The notes below the pieces were generated by a model that was given only the letters and a program-made list of their open reading frames with translations, was not told the origin of the DNA and did not search any database. This document shows positions 12,826 to 25,629 of a stretch of DNA of 64,000 bases, one piece after another. The translations under genes were made by a program, and so were the position numbers. Position 1 is the first letter of the stretch. The number at the start of each line of letters is the position of its first letter. The DNA lies in assembly GCA_013399875.1 (NCBI GenBank), contig VXAZ01009309.1, positions 2,926,584 to 2,990,583 of the forward strand. The letters are read 5' to 3'. This DNA is from Gymnorhina tibicen (lineage: Eukaryota; Chordata; Aves; Passeriformes; Artamidae).

Positions 12826-14439
12826 GAGCTTTGCTGCAATTCCCGCATTCCGGGAGGAATCCCAACCACATCTCCCTCTCCGTGGGAAGCTCTCCCTCCC
12901 TGGAGAGCCAGACCCCTCCAGGGAGGAAGGGAGAGGAGGGACAGTGGAGACTTTGCCCTTGGAAAATGCAGGAGCAGGTCTATTAGTCAGAGGAAATCCA
13001 TTACTCAGGATGATGGATGCCCTTTCCCGCTGCGTCGCCGGAATTAAAACCCGGATCTGTGTTGCAGCTCGCCGAGGACACTCATTTACATGACAAGTAC
13101 ACAGATTCCAACTCCCGGGATTTCTGCGGGGTTGCAGAGCTGCTCAGGCCTTTGGAGAGCCGCCCCTTTCTGGTCCCCACCTTTAGGAATCCCACCTAAA
13201 AGGCCCCAAATCCCGCGTGGCGTGTGATGGAGCACCAGCAACGCTTCCCCCAGGGGGAGGGGGTGAGTTTGGGGGAGCCTCGGGGGTGTCTGAGGGGATT
13301 TGCTCATTGGGGACAGCTCGGGGCTGGCCCTGAGATCCTAAGAGATGCTTGTGGGGAAGACGAGAGGCCTCGTGTTTTCTCCACGGACCATCCCAAGCCA
13401 GAATTTCTGAGCCCCAAACACACCCCAGAGCCTCCAGCAGCCCGATTCTTGCGGCGTGGGGACAGATCCTCCCCCAAAAAACCCTCGAGCCCAAATCAAG
13501 AGGCAAAGCCATTGGGAAAGCTGGCTCTGGGCGCACTGGAACGGGAGAAAATAGAAGAGGAAGGTGAAATTCCCGGCCGTGAGCTGCCTGCCCTCCATCC
13601 CTGCATCCCTCCCTCTGCTCGGTGGGGTGGAACACTATTCCCATGGAAATGGCCCTTTTCCCCCACAAAAAAGGAAGGAAAGGGTTTCAAGCCAGGCAGG
13701 AGGATGAAAAAAGCCTCGAGGTCCCAGGCACCACCCTCAGCAGGAAGGTGCTGATGGAGGGAAATATTATTTTTCAATATTAAACCAATCTTGAAGTGAC
13801 TCAGAATGAGGTGGCAGTGGGGTAATTTAATCAGCCAGCTCCAAATCATTTCACCTTCGGAGTAAGGAAATGCACTAGTGGGAAAAATCACAAATGAGAT
13901 GTTCCAAGGCTCCTGAAATCTGGTTTTGGGGTATTTTTACATCCCATCCTCCGAGATGTTATGACACCACGGCAAAATGTGAAAACACAGGGATTTTCTG
14001 AGCGATAAAAAATTGAAATTTCGCTCACTCCTCGGCAAGCGTGAGCTCAATGTTATGAAGGAGGTTTTAAAGCTGTGGAGAAGGTGATGAAAGAATATTA
14101 ATGATATTCTTAGATGAGCGGTAAAATACACTGATGCCGCTAATAAATTGTAGCTGCTTCCGTGCCCCGTGGGGTTTGGGCCGGATGCAAGCTGATGTGA
14201 GAGAGGGTTTTTGGTTGGAACGGGGTGGAGGAGAGAGGTTAAGATCGGGTGTGCTGGGAGGACACGGAAACCTGGGGCGATCCATCACCTCGGAACAACG
14301 CAGCCCGCGCTGAAGGGACCGTCAGGAACGCGGGAAGGGCAGCTAAAACCTCCCAGTTACTCATCGGTCTCCAGCCCGGGCCTGCTTTTTATCTTGCAAA
14401 TCAGATGTCAGATCTCGGGAGCCTTAATTCAGTCCCCGC

Positions 14440-14660
14440 TCCCCCAATCTGGTGGCCCATCCATAACGATTTGCAGTTAAATACCCCACATTCACCAATT
14501 CCTCCGTTTATTGGCTTCATTTGAAGCCGCCCCGGCCATCTCTTTCTGTCGGCAGGAGATATGACAGAGCCCTTCCACGGCGAGAATTGACTATAAAAGG
14601 TGCTAATAAAGGAATCAATCTAACATTATAGCACATATTTAGGATTAATTCTACCTATTC
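14440..14660. promoter_or_regulatory. AT-rich island with TATA-like motif
   Basis: Contains ctataaaaggtgctaataa at about 14591 (a consensus-like TATA box) and ataaaggaatcaatctaac; no repeat and no gene downstream. Could be an enhancer or chance. Confidence 0.2.
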
Positions 14661-15829
14661 TCTCCCCCCCCCTGCCTCGAGCAAGAGGCAGCACCTAATA
14701 ACAGCGGGATCATCCGGAAAGGTGCAGCCCTTGATTTAAAAACTGACGTGTGGCAGGGTAATGGGATTAAAAATGAATTGCCGTTCCTAATGGTTTCCCA
14801 CAGCATCCATCTCGCTGTCAGGGCTTCCCAAACAACGCAGCCTGGAATTAGTCTGGGCTTGTTTTAAGACTCTTCCTAACGATCCTCTGGATGGGTCCCT
14901 GCGATTTGGCGCCGTCGTTTCAGAGTTAAATATCAGCTCATTTATTTCTGTTTCGGTCGTGATGGCACACGGAGGGGTTCCTCGCTTAGCAGTGGATAAA
15001 ATAAAGTGAATTATTGGGGTGGTATCGGAGGTTTTGTTGCTCTGCCGCCATGAGCAGCCCAAGCGCGGGGCCGCAGGTTGGTGGGGTCTTGGCGGAAAGT
15101 TGCTCTAATTTGGGAGATGGATCTTTTTCTTCCCCCTTGCGGAGGTGTGGGATGGGTGCAGGGCAGTTCCCTCAGCAGGCTGTGCCATTCCCAAGTGGAT
15201 ATTCCCGGTTTTGCAGCACACCCTGACTATCCCGTCCCTATTTAAGCGCAGCCCCGACCCCAGCCCATCTCCTTGGAGCACAACCCCCAGGCAGGGCTGC
15301 TGGCTGAGGCAGCACACAAAACCATTATTTTCCTTTTTTTCCCCCCCATTTTCTCAGGTCCTAAAGTTCCCCATATCCCAAGGGAAACAAAGAGACAACG
15401 AGGCTTCGATATTCCCTGGCACATCCCGTGCAAAGCTCCCTGGGATTCTTCGTGGTGCCCCGGGAACGGGGGCAGAGGCGGCTCAGCTCCCCGGCACAGA
15501 TGCCTTGGAAAGAGGTGTGGAGGGAGAGACACCAGAAATAAACTCGAGGCTTTCCCTTTTTCTTTTCCCATGTGCAGGGCAGATCCTACAGGCTCAGGGC
15601 TGAGGGTGGTTCCTTCCCAGCCTGTGGGTGCCCACAGAAGTGTCCCAATCTCCCCGTGTCTCCGTTTCCCCGTGTCCCCATCCCCATGCCTGTCCCAACC
15701 TCCCTGCTCAGGTGACACAAATCAGATCCAGACCCGGCCCAAACCCAGCATTCCCGGCTCGGGGCGCAGCCTGGGAGCTGGGATCCCTCTCCTTTCAAGC
15801 CCCATCCCTCTGGGTACCAAAGACATTAA

Positions 15830-15990
15830 AGGAGCTGCTTTCCATTTCCATCTTCCAAGGGGTTTATTAATAAACACTGCGGGTAAACATCCTCCATCCA
15901 ATTACGGCAAACACCTTGAAGGTACAGTGTCCTTTTAAACAACCATTAGATGCCTTATTAAATCCAAATTAAGCGCTCGCCGAGGGCCAT
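15830..15990. promoter_or_regulatory. AT-rich island, candidate conserved element
   Basis: ggtttattaataaacactgc, ccaattacggcaaacacc, taaatccaaattaagcgc; homeodomain and forkhead-like motifs, no repeat signature. Confidence 0.22.
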
Positions 15991-17633
15991 CCATTGACAA
16001 AAAGCTGTTTCCCAGAGTAATGAGCGGGTCACCTCACCGGGGCATCGCGGCCCGGCCTCAGCTTCCTGAGGGACAGCCCCGCAGGATGCTCCAAAAGCTC
16101 GGCTGATGAATGGCTCTGGCAAAGTGCTCTTGACCTTAGGAGGCGCTCCAAAGTGATGAACACTTAATGATGAAAGGCTCCAGCAAAGAGGCTGTTTTAA
16201 TTCCCGGCCTGAAGGTGCAATTTTCAGGGCATTGCCGGGTGGGGGAGGGAAGGGAGAGAGGAGGGTGAATTTCAGTGTTTGACAAAAGCTGGTTTAACAG
16301 CGTGGCTGAAGGGCACCGGTGGGGGGGGGCTGTGGGGGATGTGCAGGGCTTCCCTCAGCCCCTCTAAGTTCAGGACAGATGGAACCACTGAGTTTATCCT
16401 CGGGGTCTTTGGGGGTGCCGCTCCTAACACCGCCCACCCTCCCGGGCTCGCAGCATCCTCCGAGCTTTTTGTTCTCCCAGCCCTTCGTGTCCGGGGGGAC
16501 GCCAGCTAAAGCACCGTATCACCTCATCCCTCTGTGTTCCGCCACCCCTGACCCCTTCTTCCCAAATTCCAGCACTGCCGAGGTGCCAGGGAGAGCCCAG
16601 CACCTCCTGAGCAGCGATTGCTCCCCCCCTGAAGCCTTTGCTTTTCTCCCTCCTGAGGGCAACAAAAGCAGCGAGAGGAGTGATGGTGCCATCTGCTCCC
16701 GGAGCTCGTCACCTGCTCTGACAGGGCCGTTTGTTTTTGTCACTCTGTCACACACAGACCCCCTGGGCAGCCCAGAACTCCGGTGCCCTTTCCCCGGGGC
16801 ACCCTCAGAGCGGTGGGAAAAGCAGCACCGAGGTGCATCCCTTCACCGGGAGGGTCACGGGAAGGGATGGAGAGGTTGTTTCCGAGCTGGAGACAAGCCC
16901 AAGTTTCTGACCCGAGACAAGCCCCGGGTCAGAACAGCTTCAGGGGTTGGAGCCAGGTTGAGACCTGGAGCCAGGGGTTCCGTGCACCCCAAAAACCTGC
17001 CGGTGTGGTGACATTAAAGACATCACTGGGTGCGGCCAGAAAAAGACGTGGAGATTTCACCATCCCAAAATGAAAGGGTGAGCAAAGCAAAGCGAGCAAG
17101 AGGGAAAGGGAAGGGAGAGGATGGCTTCGGTCTCCAGGCTGTTGCTCCCTGAGGCCTGGCTGGGAAATCAACAGAGGAGGCTAAAAAAAGAGAAAAAGAA
17201 AGACTTGGCTGGAAAATTCACTTGGAATCGCAAATCAAACTGGAGCAAGGCTTGAGCAAGGCTTGCCAGCAGAGCTGCGGGTCCCCACGGGGCCGGGCTT
17301 GGTGGCAGTGGCAGTTTGGGTGTGTCCAGAGCATTTTTACACCTGGGGCCGAATTCCCCCTCGGTGAACGACCCCAAAACAGCCCCGCTCCCCCTGGGAA
17401 CTGTACCCTGCTCTCCTGAGCCTCGGGCAGCCCTCAGGTGCTGGGAGTGGGACCTCAGGGACTGGTTGATAGTGGTGTGACCCTCTGAGCGAGCCACCAG
17501 CTCTTCATCCATCATTCAGAGGACACGAGAGGATTTTTTTCCCCCAAGCGCAGGAAGATGCATGGGCTCAATCCAAAGGCACAGCAAACACTCGCAGGGC
17601 TCCGGAGGGATTCTTCTGTTCTTTTTTTTTTTT

Positions 17634-17664
17634 NNNNNNNNNNNNNNNNNNNNNNNNNNNNNNN
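17634..17664. other. Assembly gap (31 N)
   Basis: Run of N flanked by T on both sides (17621-17633 and 17665-17679), so probably an unresolved poly-T tract or a larger gap of unknown size. Confidence 0.99.
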
Positions 17665-19513
17665 TTTTTTTTTTTTTTTCTCTTTTACCGACTAATTACA
17701 TTTAAACAAATTCCCACTCTTGAGCTCGTTGGGAAGTGTCAGCTCCTGTTTTTGTCATCCGGCCCGGCTCTGGCTGAGCTCGCCCGGCACTTGCATTAAC
17801 CTTGCAGGGCGTTCTGCTTATGAAACAGCCAAGTAAATGAACAAGGTGCCACTTGGCCTGGAGCTTCAGTCCAGCTGCTCTTTAGCTGGCCCGTGCCCCG
17901 AGTTTTAAAGCGGCCCAGCCTCCATCCCGCAGGTTCCTCCCTGCCCTCCCCACAGAGATAACCCAGAAGAAAGCCGGGATAAAATATGGGTGTGTCCATC
18001 CCTGTGAGTGTTGATAAAATCAAATCAATCTCCTGCACTCGGATCGAGAGGCAGGGCTTCACCTTACCTCGAGGCACTGGTCTTTCATGAGGGGGAACGT
18101 GAAGCTGCGGAGCCTTTTGGGAACATTTCATCCTTCCAAACTGGAGGCTTCCAACTAAAAAGCTCCAGCGAAGACCTTGACCACCTCAAACCAGAGACCA
18201 GGAGGGCAAGAGAGAAGGAAATGGCTCCAGAGTCACAGGAGACAGCCTGGAAGGACCTTGAAAAATTATTGAGTTTGTTTCCCCCACCCTCCAGGCAAGA
18301 TCAGCTCGGCCTCACCCTCTCCTGACAGGAGTTTATCTGATCTCTCCTCCACAATTCCTTCTGCTGCTCTTTTAACCCCGTTATTTCTCGCCAGGAGCGC
18401 GGTGAACTTGTAAAACAGAAAGTGCCGAAAAGCTCTTCCTCTCCGTGGAGAACACGAACATCCCGAATTATCTTTGCTTCTACAAAGTTCTGGCTGTTTC
18501 CTCCTGCCCGGGAGATCCCTGGACCCCTCACCCCGCTCGCTGCTTCCTTCCACCCGTTCCTAATCCCGCTGCCCGCCTTGGGTGCTCTTGGCTGATTTTA
18601 TATGAGGGGAGAAGGACACCAGTGACAACCCCGAAATTCCACCCCAAAAGAGGGGCTGCGGCCTTGGAGCAGACCTGGAGAGAGAATCCACCCAAACCTT
18701 TGTTTTGGCAGCCAAAACCACGCAAGAGCCGCGTTTCTCCTGCCCTGCTTAAGGCACAAACCCTCCCGATAATGGCTCCTAATCTCCCTGCCATTCCCGG
18801 TGGCAAAGAACCGGGAAACCTCGCAGGGAGAAGGAGCTGACTCCTGCTTTTGTTCCTGCGGGTGGGAAACGTTATCCCTGACAGCCTGAGCTGGGCAACA
18901 TCACTGCTCTATCCCCGGAGGAGCCGGGATGGAGCTGCAGGAGCAGCGGGGAGAGCGGGAACTGCTGGCTCCAAGGCTGAGCTGAGCAGGGGAGCAGCGG
19001 TGCCCTGAGCCACCGTGGTGCCTCCCCACCCCTGGCGCTGCCAGGGATTCTCCCAAAGCCTTTTCCCCACGGGTTCAGGCACCCAGGGGCAGTGCCAGGC
19101 TGTTCCTGCACACAAGGGCGAGCTAGAAGTGATCCACTCCAGCAAGATCTGGAGGCGGATTTCTGGCCAGAATCCAGGTTTTTATTAATATCTCAGGCTG
19201 GGGGAAGGGAAAGCTGCTCCTCCTTCAGCGCAAAAAGTGCAGAGGGGAGGGAAGGAGACACATTTCAGCCCAAGCCTCCAGGATCCTGCTGCGCCAGGGG
19301 CTCCTTGGGGGACGTTTGTGCACTGCCTGTGGTTGGACATCTGTGTAAAAACCCCTTTTTCCTCCTCAGCACTGGCAGGTGGAACGGAGAGGAAAGGGAG
19401 GGGGCTTTGTTGTTTGCTTCATAATTTATTTTTCATCCTGGTTCGAGGAGACGCTGATCCCCGGGACAGCAAATCCTCCAGCTGAAGCCAAGAAAGGGCA
19501 AAGTTCAGGCTGG
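17665..19513. other. Unique intergenic sequence
   Basis: No gene, mobile element or clear signal recognised. Confidence 0.45.
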
Positions 19514-19835
19514 TTCGGGGAGGTTTAGGGTGGAGGTTTAGTTAGGATGGAGGTTTAGGGTAGAGGTTTAGGATGGAGGTTTAGGGTGGAGGTTTAGGGT
19601 GGAGGTTTAGGATGGAGGTTTAAAATGGAGGTTTAGGACGGAGGGTTAGGGTGGAGGTTTAAAATGGAGGTTTAGGATGGAGGTTTAGGGTGGAGGTTTA
19701 GGATGGAGGTTTAGGGTAGAGGTTTAGGATGGAGGTTTAGGGTGGAGGTTTAGGGTGGAGGTTTAGGATGGAGGTTTAGGGTGGAGGTTCAGGATGTAGG
19801 TTTAGGGTGGAGGTTTAGGATGGAGGTTTAGGATG
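19514..19835. repeat. 13-bp telomere-like minisatellite
   Basis: About 24 copies of aggtttagggtgg / aggtttaggatgg, with a few shorter or taaaatgg variants. Each unit contains TTTAGGG or TTTAGGA, so it resembles telomeric repeats, but the 13-bp period and interior position make it an ordinary minisatellite. Confidence 0.95.
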
Positions 19836-20527
19836 CTGCCATCTCTGCCCTGCCCACAGGGCCACCACAGGCTGTCCTTACCAGAGGTTTCGTCCCCAAA
19901 ACTGCTCAGCCCAGAGCTCCCCACGGGGATCACAGTCGGGCATCTGAGCTTCAGCCACAGCAAACACCACCCCCACTTTGCTGGGACTTTGTTCCATGAG
20001 AAATCCCAAAAGCGACACCTCCCAGAAGGAGGGATTTGGGGATTATCCTACATTAACAGCAGCGCAGGGTGCGGGCGCCCCAACTTCTTTATTTTTACAC
20101 CTTTTCCTTTAACCTTTCCTTCCTCGCGGGTGTCGGAGGGAGGGCTCTGCGCTGCCACAGGTGACATCGTTAATTCGGATTTCAGAGAGCCTCCAGGAAG
20201 ATCTCAGCTGCCAGCTCCGGCGGGGCTTTTTTTTTTTATTATTTATTTGCTCTACTAGACAAACCAAGGAGATTTAGGGAAGCCCTGAGGGCACGGCAGG
20301 AGGACGGACCCTGCAAGAGGAAGAGTTTGGCAGCCAGCTCGGGACGGGCACGCTCACGTGCCTCTCATACAGAGAGAGTTCAGCCCTGCTTTGCCTCCAA
20401 GGAGCGTAAATCAGCCTGACACCGGGAGCAGGAGCCGTCCTACCTCCCAGAAAAGTCCCCCTCAGCCCAGCGGCACCGGAGCAGCTTTGCCCCAGCACAG
20501 GGAATTCCATTTCCCGCGTGGCTGCCC

Positions 20528-20573
20528 CACCCCTGGAAGGGTCCGAGGCCAGGCTGGACGGGGTTTGGGGAGT
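20528..20573 (+). mobile_element. Short CR1 fragment
   Basis: cacccctggaagggtccgag, gccaggctggacggggtttg; sense CR1, about 45 bases. Confidence 0.7.
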
Positions 20574-21189
20574 TCTCCTACACCGAACAGCAGAAATTCG
20601 GGATCTTGTGGAGCAGCAAACAGCTGGTCCTGAGCCAGGCGGAGCCTGAACCGCCCCGAGAGCACTGGGGGAGGATGGTTGTGCTTGGGAGCAGCTCAGG
20701 AATGCACAGGAGGGCTCTTTTTCCCCTGAAATCTGCAGGAATAGGAGCACAGTTCCCACACCGGCCTGCCCACACTGCCTGTGGCAGGGAGAGGGACACG
20801 TCCTGGGCCACCCCTCGGCTCCAGGAGGCTGGGGTGGTGGTGAAAGCTGGTGGGAAAGCAGCTCACAAGGGCACCATCCCTCCTGCTCACCCTCAGGACC
20901 ACAGGTTGAGGGAAAAATTAGGGGGGGAAAAAAAAGGAAAAAAAAAGAAAATGAAAAGCATCTTCTGTCCGGGGCTGTGCTGCCTGGGGGCTCCTGCTCT
21001 GTCCCTGTCCCAGCTGTGGGAGCTCTGGTTCCTGACCCACCTCCTCGGTTTGTCTCCGAATCAGTGCTCCAGGGCTCTCAGGAAGCGGCTCCTGGTGCTC
21101 CAGACATCCCAGGGTTTGTTTTCAGCAGCACTGCCCTCGGACAAGGCGCTCAGGGACATGGGGTGATTTTTTTAGGGGGTCCCGTGCAG

Positions 21190-21240
21190 GGCCAGGAGTT
21201 GGATTTGATCTCCGCGGGTCCCTTCCAGCTCAGAATATTC
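21190..21240 (+). mobile_element. Short CR1 3' end
   Basis: gagttggatttgatctccgc, then gggtcccttccagctcagaa matches the sense 3' end of a CR1 subfamily (ttggactagatgatctc... type). Confidence 0.65.
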
Positions 21241-22271
21241 CCCGGTCCTAAACAAAGCCAGGAGCTGGATCAAAAACCACCACCAAAGCAGCAAAAATGG
21301 CATTTACACGTTCAGACCTGCCGCTTCGGGGATCTCCTTCCCAAACCGGGCGAGGGCGAGGGGGGAAGCAGCTGCGTGGGGCACGTGTGTGTGGTGGGTG
21401 TGTGGGGTCTCAGGAACCCCTCACCAGGAGCCCCCCAGAACTCCAAACTGGGCACCGCAGCGCTCCAGTGCACACCAGTTTGGCCCCACGGGGGCACAAA
21501 ACATCCACCACCTGCCCCCCTCGGAGCCCCGGTGCAGCCCAGCAGCTCGCAGGGAAGGTATTTCCCTGTTTGATGCCTTCTCCTTTGGGATAATCCCACA
21601 GCTGGGTCCTGCCGCTGCTGTTAAACACCCTGGGAGGCAGCACTGCTAAAAACCAAAGTATGGGAGCCAGGAGAGAGACTGGCAGGGAAAAAAAAACCGA
21701 GCAGGGAACAGTCTATTAATACCTGCCTGCACTGCCAGTGGCTCTAATCAGCACTAATAATCCCTCACTGTCAGCAGCTTTTCCATTCACCCTCTAATTC
21801 GAAATAATTATTATAATAAAGATTCCATTACCAAACGCTGGAAACGGCGTCCCTGTCACTGAAGCTGCACCTGGCAATCGAGGGGCAAACCAGGAGAGGA
21901 GCTGTCAGCCACACACCCCGAAGAAAGGGAGCACCAAGTGCCAGGCTGCGGAGCCCCTTTGCTCGTCACAACCCATTTGGGGTTTTGTTCCACGTCCTGC
22001 TGGAGCTGGGGAACGCAGGGTGAGCCAGATCCGGGAAGGGAAGACCTAAAGGGGCAGAATATTCCGGGGAAATGGGGTTTGTGCCGGTGGTGTTGTGCTG
22101 AAATGAAACATCTGGCGGGAGGGTTGGCCTCGGCCCCTCTGGGGGAAGCCAAGCGTTCGCAGGGAGGGAAATCCCACACCTGAACCAGCCCCAGCCACGT
22201 CCCAGTGCCTTCCAGGCATTGATTTTCCTTTTTTTCCCCCTCGTTTCATTCATTCTGCCTTGTGGAGGAAA

Positions 22272-22455
22272 ATCCTGGCATCACCAGGCTGCTTCGGGCT
22301 GGAAGGGAGCTTAAAAATCCACTTAAAAATCCAATTCCACTCCCCTGAAATGGGCAGGGACACCTCCCGCCGTCCCACGTTGCTCCGAGCCCCGTCCAGC
22401 CTGGCCTGGGACACTTCCAGGGATGGGGCTGCAAATTCTCTTCGAGCAGCCCCTA
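22272..22455 (-). mobile_element. CR1 LINE 3' fragment
   Basis: Antisense CR1 with an internal duplication of 'cttaaaaatccactt': gggctggaagggagcttaaa, gggcagggacacctcccgcc, gagccccgtccagcctggcc. Confidence 0.88.
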
Positions 22456-22950
22456 TAAACCCCAAAGAAAGCCTACAGAAAGTCCTTTTCCTTCGCAGCC
22501 AGCGCGGCTCCAAGGCTCCCGTGCTGGAATCTCCGTGGCAGGGCCAGAGTCTAATTAAGCCATGCAGGAAGAGAGGCTGTTATCTCGCCGGTCAATTAAT
22601 CAATTCCCCAATTAGGCAGCCCACTGATGAGCGTGGAGGGAGCTGGGCAGCCCGGGGAAGGGGAGGATGAGCTCAAGGCCTGCTCCGCCTGCACTGTTGG
22701 GTTCTCGGGGCGGAAGCTCTGTGGGGATGTGGATTTGTCTGGGGAAAGGGAATATTTTACAGTCCTAAAGCCGGCAGGGGCTGAAGTGGGAGGGGTGGTT
22801 TGCCTCTCCCCCCCGTTCCAAGAAGCCTGGGTGGAAAATGAATCCAATTAATTACATAAAAACAATCTCTGACACAAATGGAATCAGTTAAAAACTGTAA
22901 AAATATCAGAGGAAAGAGAGCAGTGGCTGAAATTTGCTCTCTACAAAAAA

Positions 22951-23132
22951 CGCTGGCACGGGGTGCCCGGAGAAGCTGTGGCTGCCCCTGGATCCCTGGA
23001 AGTCTCCAAGGCCAGGCTGGACGGGGCTTGGAGCAGCCTGGGAGGGTGGAAGGTGTCCCTGCCCACGGCAGAGGACGGGAATGGGTGATTTTCAAGCTCC
23101 CTTCCAACCCAAACCACTCTGCGATCCTACGA
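22951..23132 (+). mobile_element. CR1 LINE 3' fragment
   Basis: Sense CR1: gcccggagaagctgtggctg, ccaaggccaggctggacggg, ggtggaaggtgtccctgccc, cttccaacccaaaccactct. Confidence 0.93.
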
Positions 23133-25280
23133 AAATCAAAACTTTGTCATTAAAAATGACAATGGAGCCAAATCCCCGACCAGCCCTAGCGAATCCTTCC
23201 CCTCCCAGCACAGCAGCATCATCCCAGCACCATGAAACCTCCTTCCTTTCCTTTGGAGCGGCTCTGGAGCCCAGAGGAGACAAAACTCCCTTCAAAAAGA
23301 GAAGGAATTTGGGAGAAGAACCCCGAAGAAGCCTCAGCTCGTTTTCAGCCTCCCCACAGCCCCAGCCCTGTTCCACCAGAGCCGCTCTTTATGTGCCACC
23401 AGCTGCTTCTCTTCTGCCTTTTTACCGTCCTTGGGAGTGGGAGCTTCAAGCTTCGGGCTGAAATTTATTATTGATAATAAAATAAATAAGCAATCATCGC
23501 AAAAAGCCCTAAAACACTTTGATGCTTAATTTAAATGCGGCGATATAACATTTGGAATAATCTCATGAATAGATGCAGGGGGCTGAGATCACGTTAAAAC
23601 AACATCAGCAAATTATCCAGTTGCCAACGCGGCTTCCCGATAAATAAAAGGCAGCTCAGGACAATTTGCCATTGTTTAACCAAATTTATTTATCTCCACA
23701 TAATCGCAGCATGGCCCTCGGGGGGGGAAATAATCGGGAGCTGATTTATTTTGTGTTTGTTCGCTGGAAATCGGGAGAGAAAATTAAAAAGGCGGAATGT
23801 TTTATAGGGAAAAAAAACCCAAACAAACCGAACCGAACTCCCCCCATCAAAAAAATCATTTCAGGATAATTAAAATCTCTGGTTTGCAGCTGCAGTTCCC
23901 CACCTGGGTGGTTCTTCCTGCCTGGGGAGTCATCGTTCCCGTTTCCCCCTCCCCCCCATGGAAAAATCCATTCTCTCCTTCGATAAATCCACGGCTGCCG
24001 CTGAAAATCACCGATTTTTACGGGAAGGCTATTTTCCTGCAAAAATGCCAGCTCGATCTGGAAATAACAGAGCGAGCCCCCGCTAGCGAGGAGTTTGAAA
24101 AGGTTAAAGAAAAGTCTCAAAAAGCCATTTGGGCAACGCGGGGAGAGAAAATGCGTCATTCCAGAGGCAAAGCCGGAGCGCCCGGAATTTTCCCCCCCCT
24201 GCCAGGCTGGTTTTGGAGGAGATGCTTCACCTGTGGCAGGCTCGGCAGGGAAACAAAACATTCCGGGGGGGAAGAACGGGGAAAAGCTCATTATTTATCA
24301 GGGATTTGGTGCATTCCCGTGGCTGCCTGTGAGGGAGGAGGAGGAAAGGCCCCGGGACACCGAGGTTTGGAGCTCTGGGATCCTTCGGTGTCCCAGATTT
24401 TGGCAGGGTGGAAGGTCCCGGAGGCACCGAGGCAAAGCCTCGCCTGGGAGCTCCCAAATCCTGCACACGCTTGCGGCACCGAACCAAATTTCTCAGGGAG
24501 GGTCCAAGATCACCTCGGGGCTTTTTTCTAGACCCGGACTAACTTCAGGCTGAGCGAGACTCTGCGGGAGTCCCAGCAAAGCAGAAGGCAAAGCTCTCGT
24601 TTGGCAAGGCGCAAATAGGGCGACAGAACCGGAGGAAGATGAAAATCGGACTCGGCAGTTTGGGATGAGGATTTCTCCCGAGCTCCTGCCCGGATGCCCT
24701 TGCCCCCGAAGGAAGGGATGCTGCCAAGAAGGACCGGGGCAGGACAATCTCTCCTCCCTCCTGGCGTATCCGGGCTCTCCCAAAGCCCGGTCCCTCCAGG
24801 ATTTGATTCCAAAACCTCCATGGGCACAACCAAGCAGGACCCTGGGAGAAGCGTTTTGCTTGCTACCCAAAAAGGGATCATCTTAAAACCCTGCGTTTCT
24901 TTTAAATCACACTTGAACCCGAAATATTTTGCTACAGCCTCGCCCTGTTGGTCATGCAGAGATTTCAACCCAGGAGGGAGTTTCCTTGCCTGATTCCCGT
25001 GTCCCTGCTGACCTTCCCTCTATCCCACACCCCGGCAAAGCCAGCTGAGGACCCCAGGAATTCTCTCCAGCCACTTCGCCTCACTGGGGCATCACTTCTG
25101 CCACTCAGCCGTGCCTTTAGGAGCTCCGAGCTGTGAACGTTTGTTGTTTTTCCTCCCCTTGTTACCCTTTTAACACCTTTTCACATCAGAGCAGCCTATT
25201 TATGGTCGCCTTCTCCGGGAGGATCCGAGTGGCTCCCTGGGCTGGAGCGGGAGCTTGTAGCCACGGGCCACCTGGAGCAA
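23133..25280. other. Unique intergenic sequence with AT-rich island
   Basis: No gene recognised. 23455-23720 is an AT-rich island (see separate entry). The rest is unique GC-rich sequence. Confidence 0.45.
23455..23720. promoter_or_regulatory. AT-rich island, candidate conserved element
   Basis: Contains ttattattgataataaaa, gcttaatttaaatgcggcg and ataatctcatgaatag, abrupt against GC-rich flanks and without repeat signature. Candidate enhancer by composition only. Confidence 0.22.
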
Positions 25281-25629
25281 ACACAGCCCGGGAGAGCTCC
25301 TTGTGCTGCAAATTGTGAAAACACAGCCCAGGAGAGCTCCTTGTGCTGCAAATTGTGAAAACACAACCTCAGAGATCTCCTTGTGCTGCAGATTGTGAAA
25401 ACACAGCCCAGGAGAGCTCCTTGTGTTGCAGATTGTGAAAACACAGCCCAGGAGAGCTCCTTGTGCTGCAAATTGTGAAAACACAGCCCAGGAGAGCTCC
25501 TTGTGCTGCAAATCGTGAAAACACAGCCCAGGAGATCTCCTTGTGCTGCAGATTGTGAAAACACAACCTCAGAGATCTCCTTGTGCTGCAGATTGTGAAA
25601 ACACAGCCCAGGAGATCTCCTTGTGCTGC
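25281..25629. repeat. 40-bp minisatellite
   Basis: Exactly 40-bp period, 8.7 copies, starting acacagcccaggagagctcc and ending ttgtgctgcaaattgtgaaa. Two sequence types are interspersed: cagcccaggagagctcc and caacctcagagatctcc (the latter at copies 3 and 8). GAGCTC or AGATCT palindromes recur once per unit. Confidence 0.97.

Larger units (their letters stand above)
12826..17633. other. Unique intergenic sequence
   Basis: No gene recognised. Two AT-rich islands (14440-14660 and 15830-15990) are listed separately. Confidence 0.45.
19836..22271. other. Mostly unique intergenic sequence
   Basis: Apart from the two short CR1 pieces no gene or repeat is recognised. 21700-21850 is AT-rich with TAATCAGCACTAATAAT-type motifs. 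Confidence 0.45.

Noticed and set aside
12596..13093. 165-codon plus-strand ORF and minus-strand partners
   Set aside because: Open because of the 51-bp minisatellite.
19514..19835. True internal telomere repeat
   Set aside because: Unit is 13 bp rather than the vertebrate TTAGGG hexamer.
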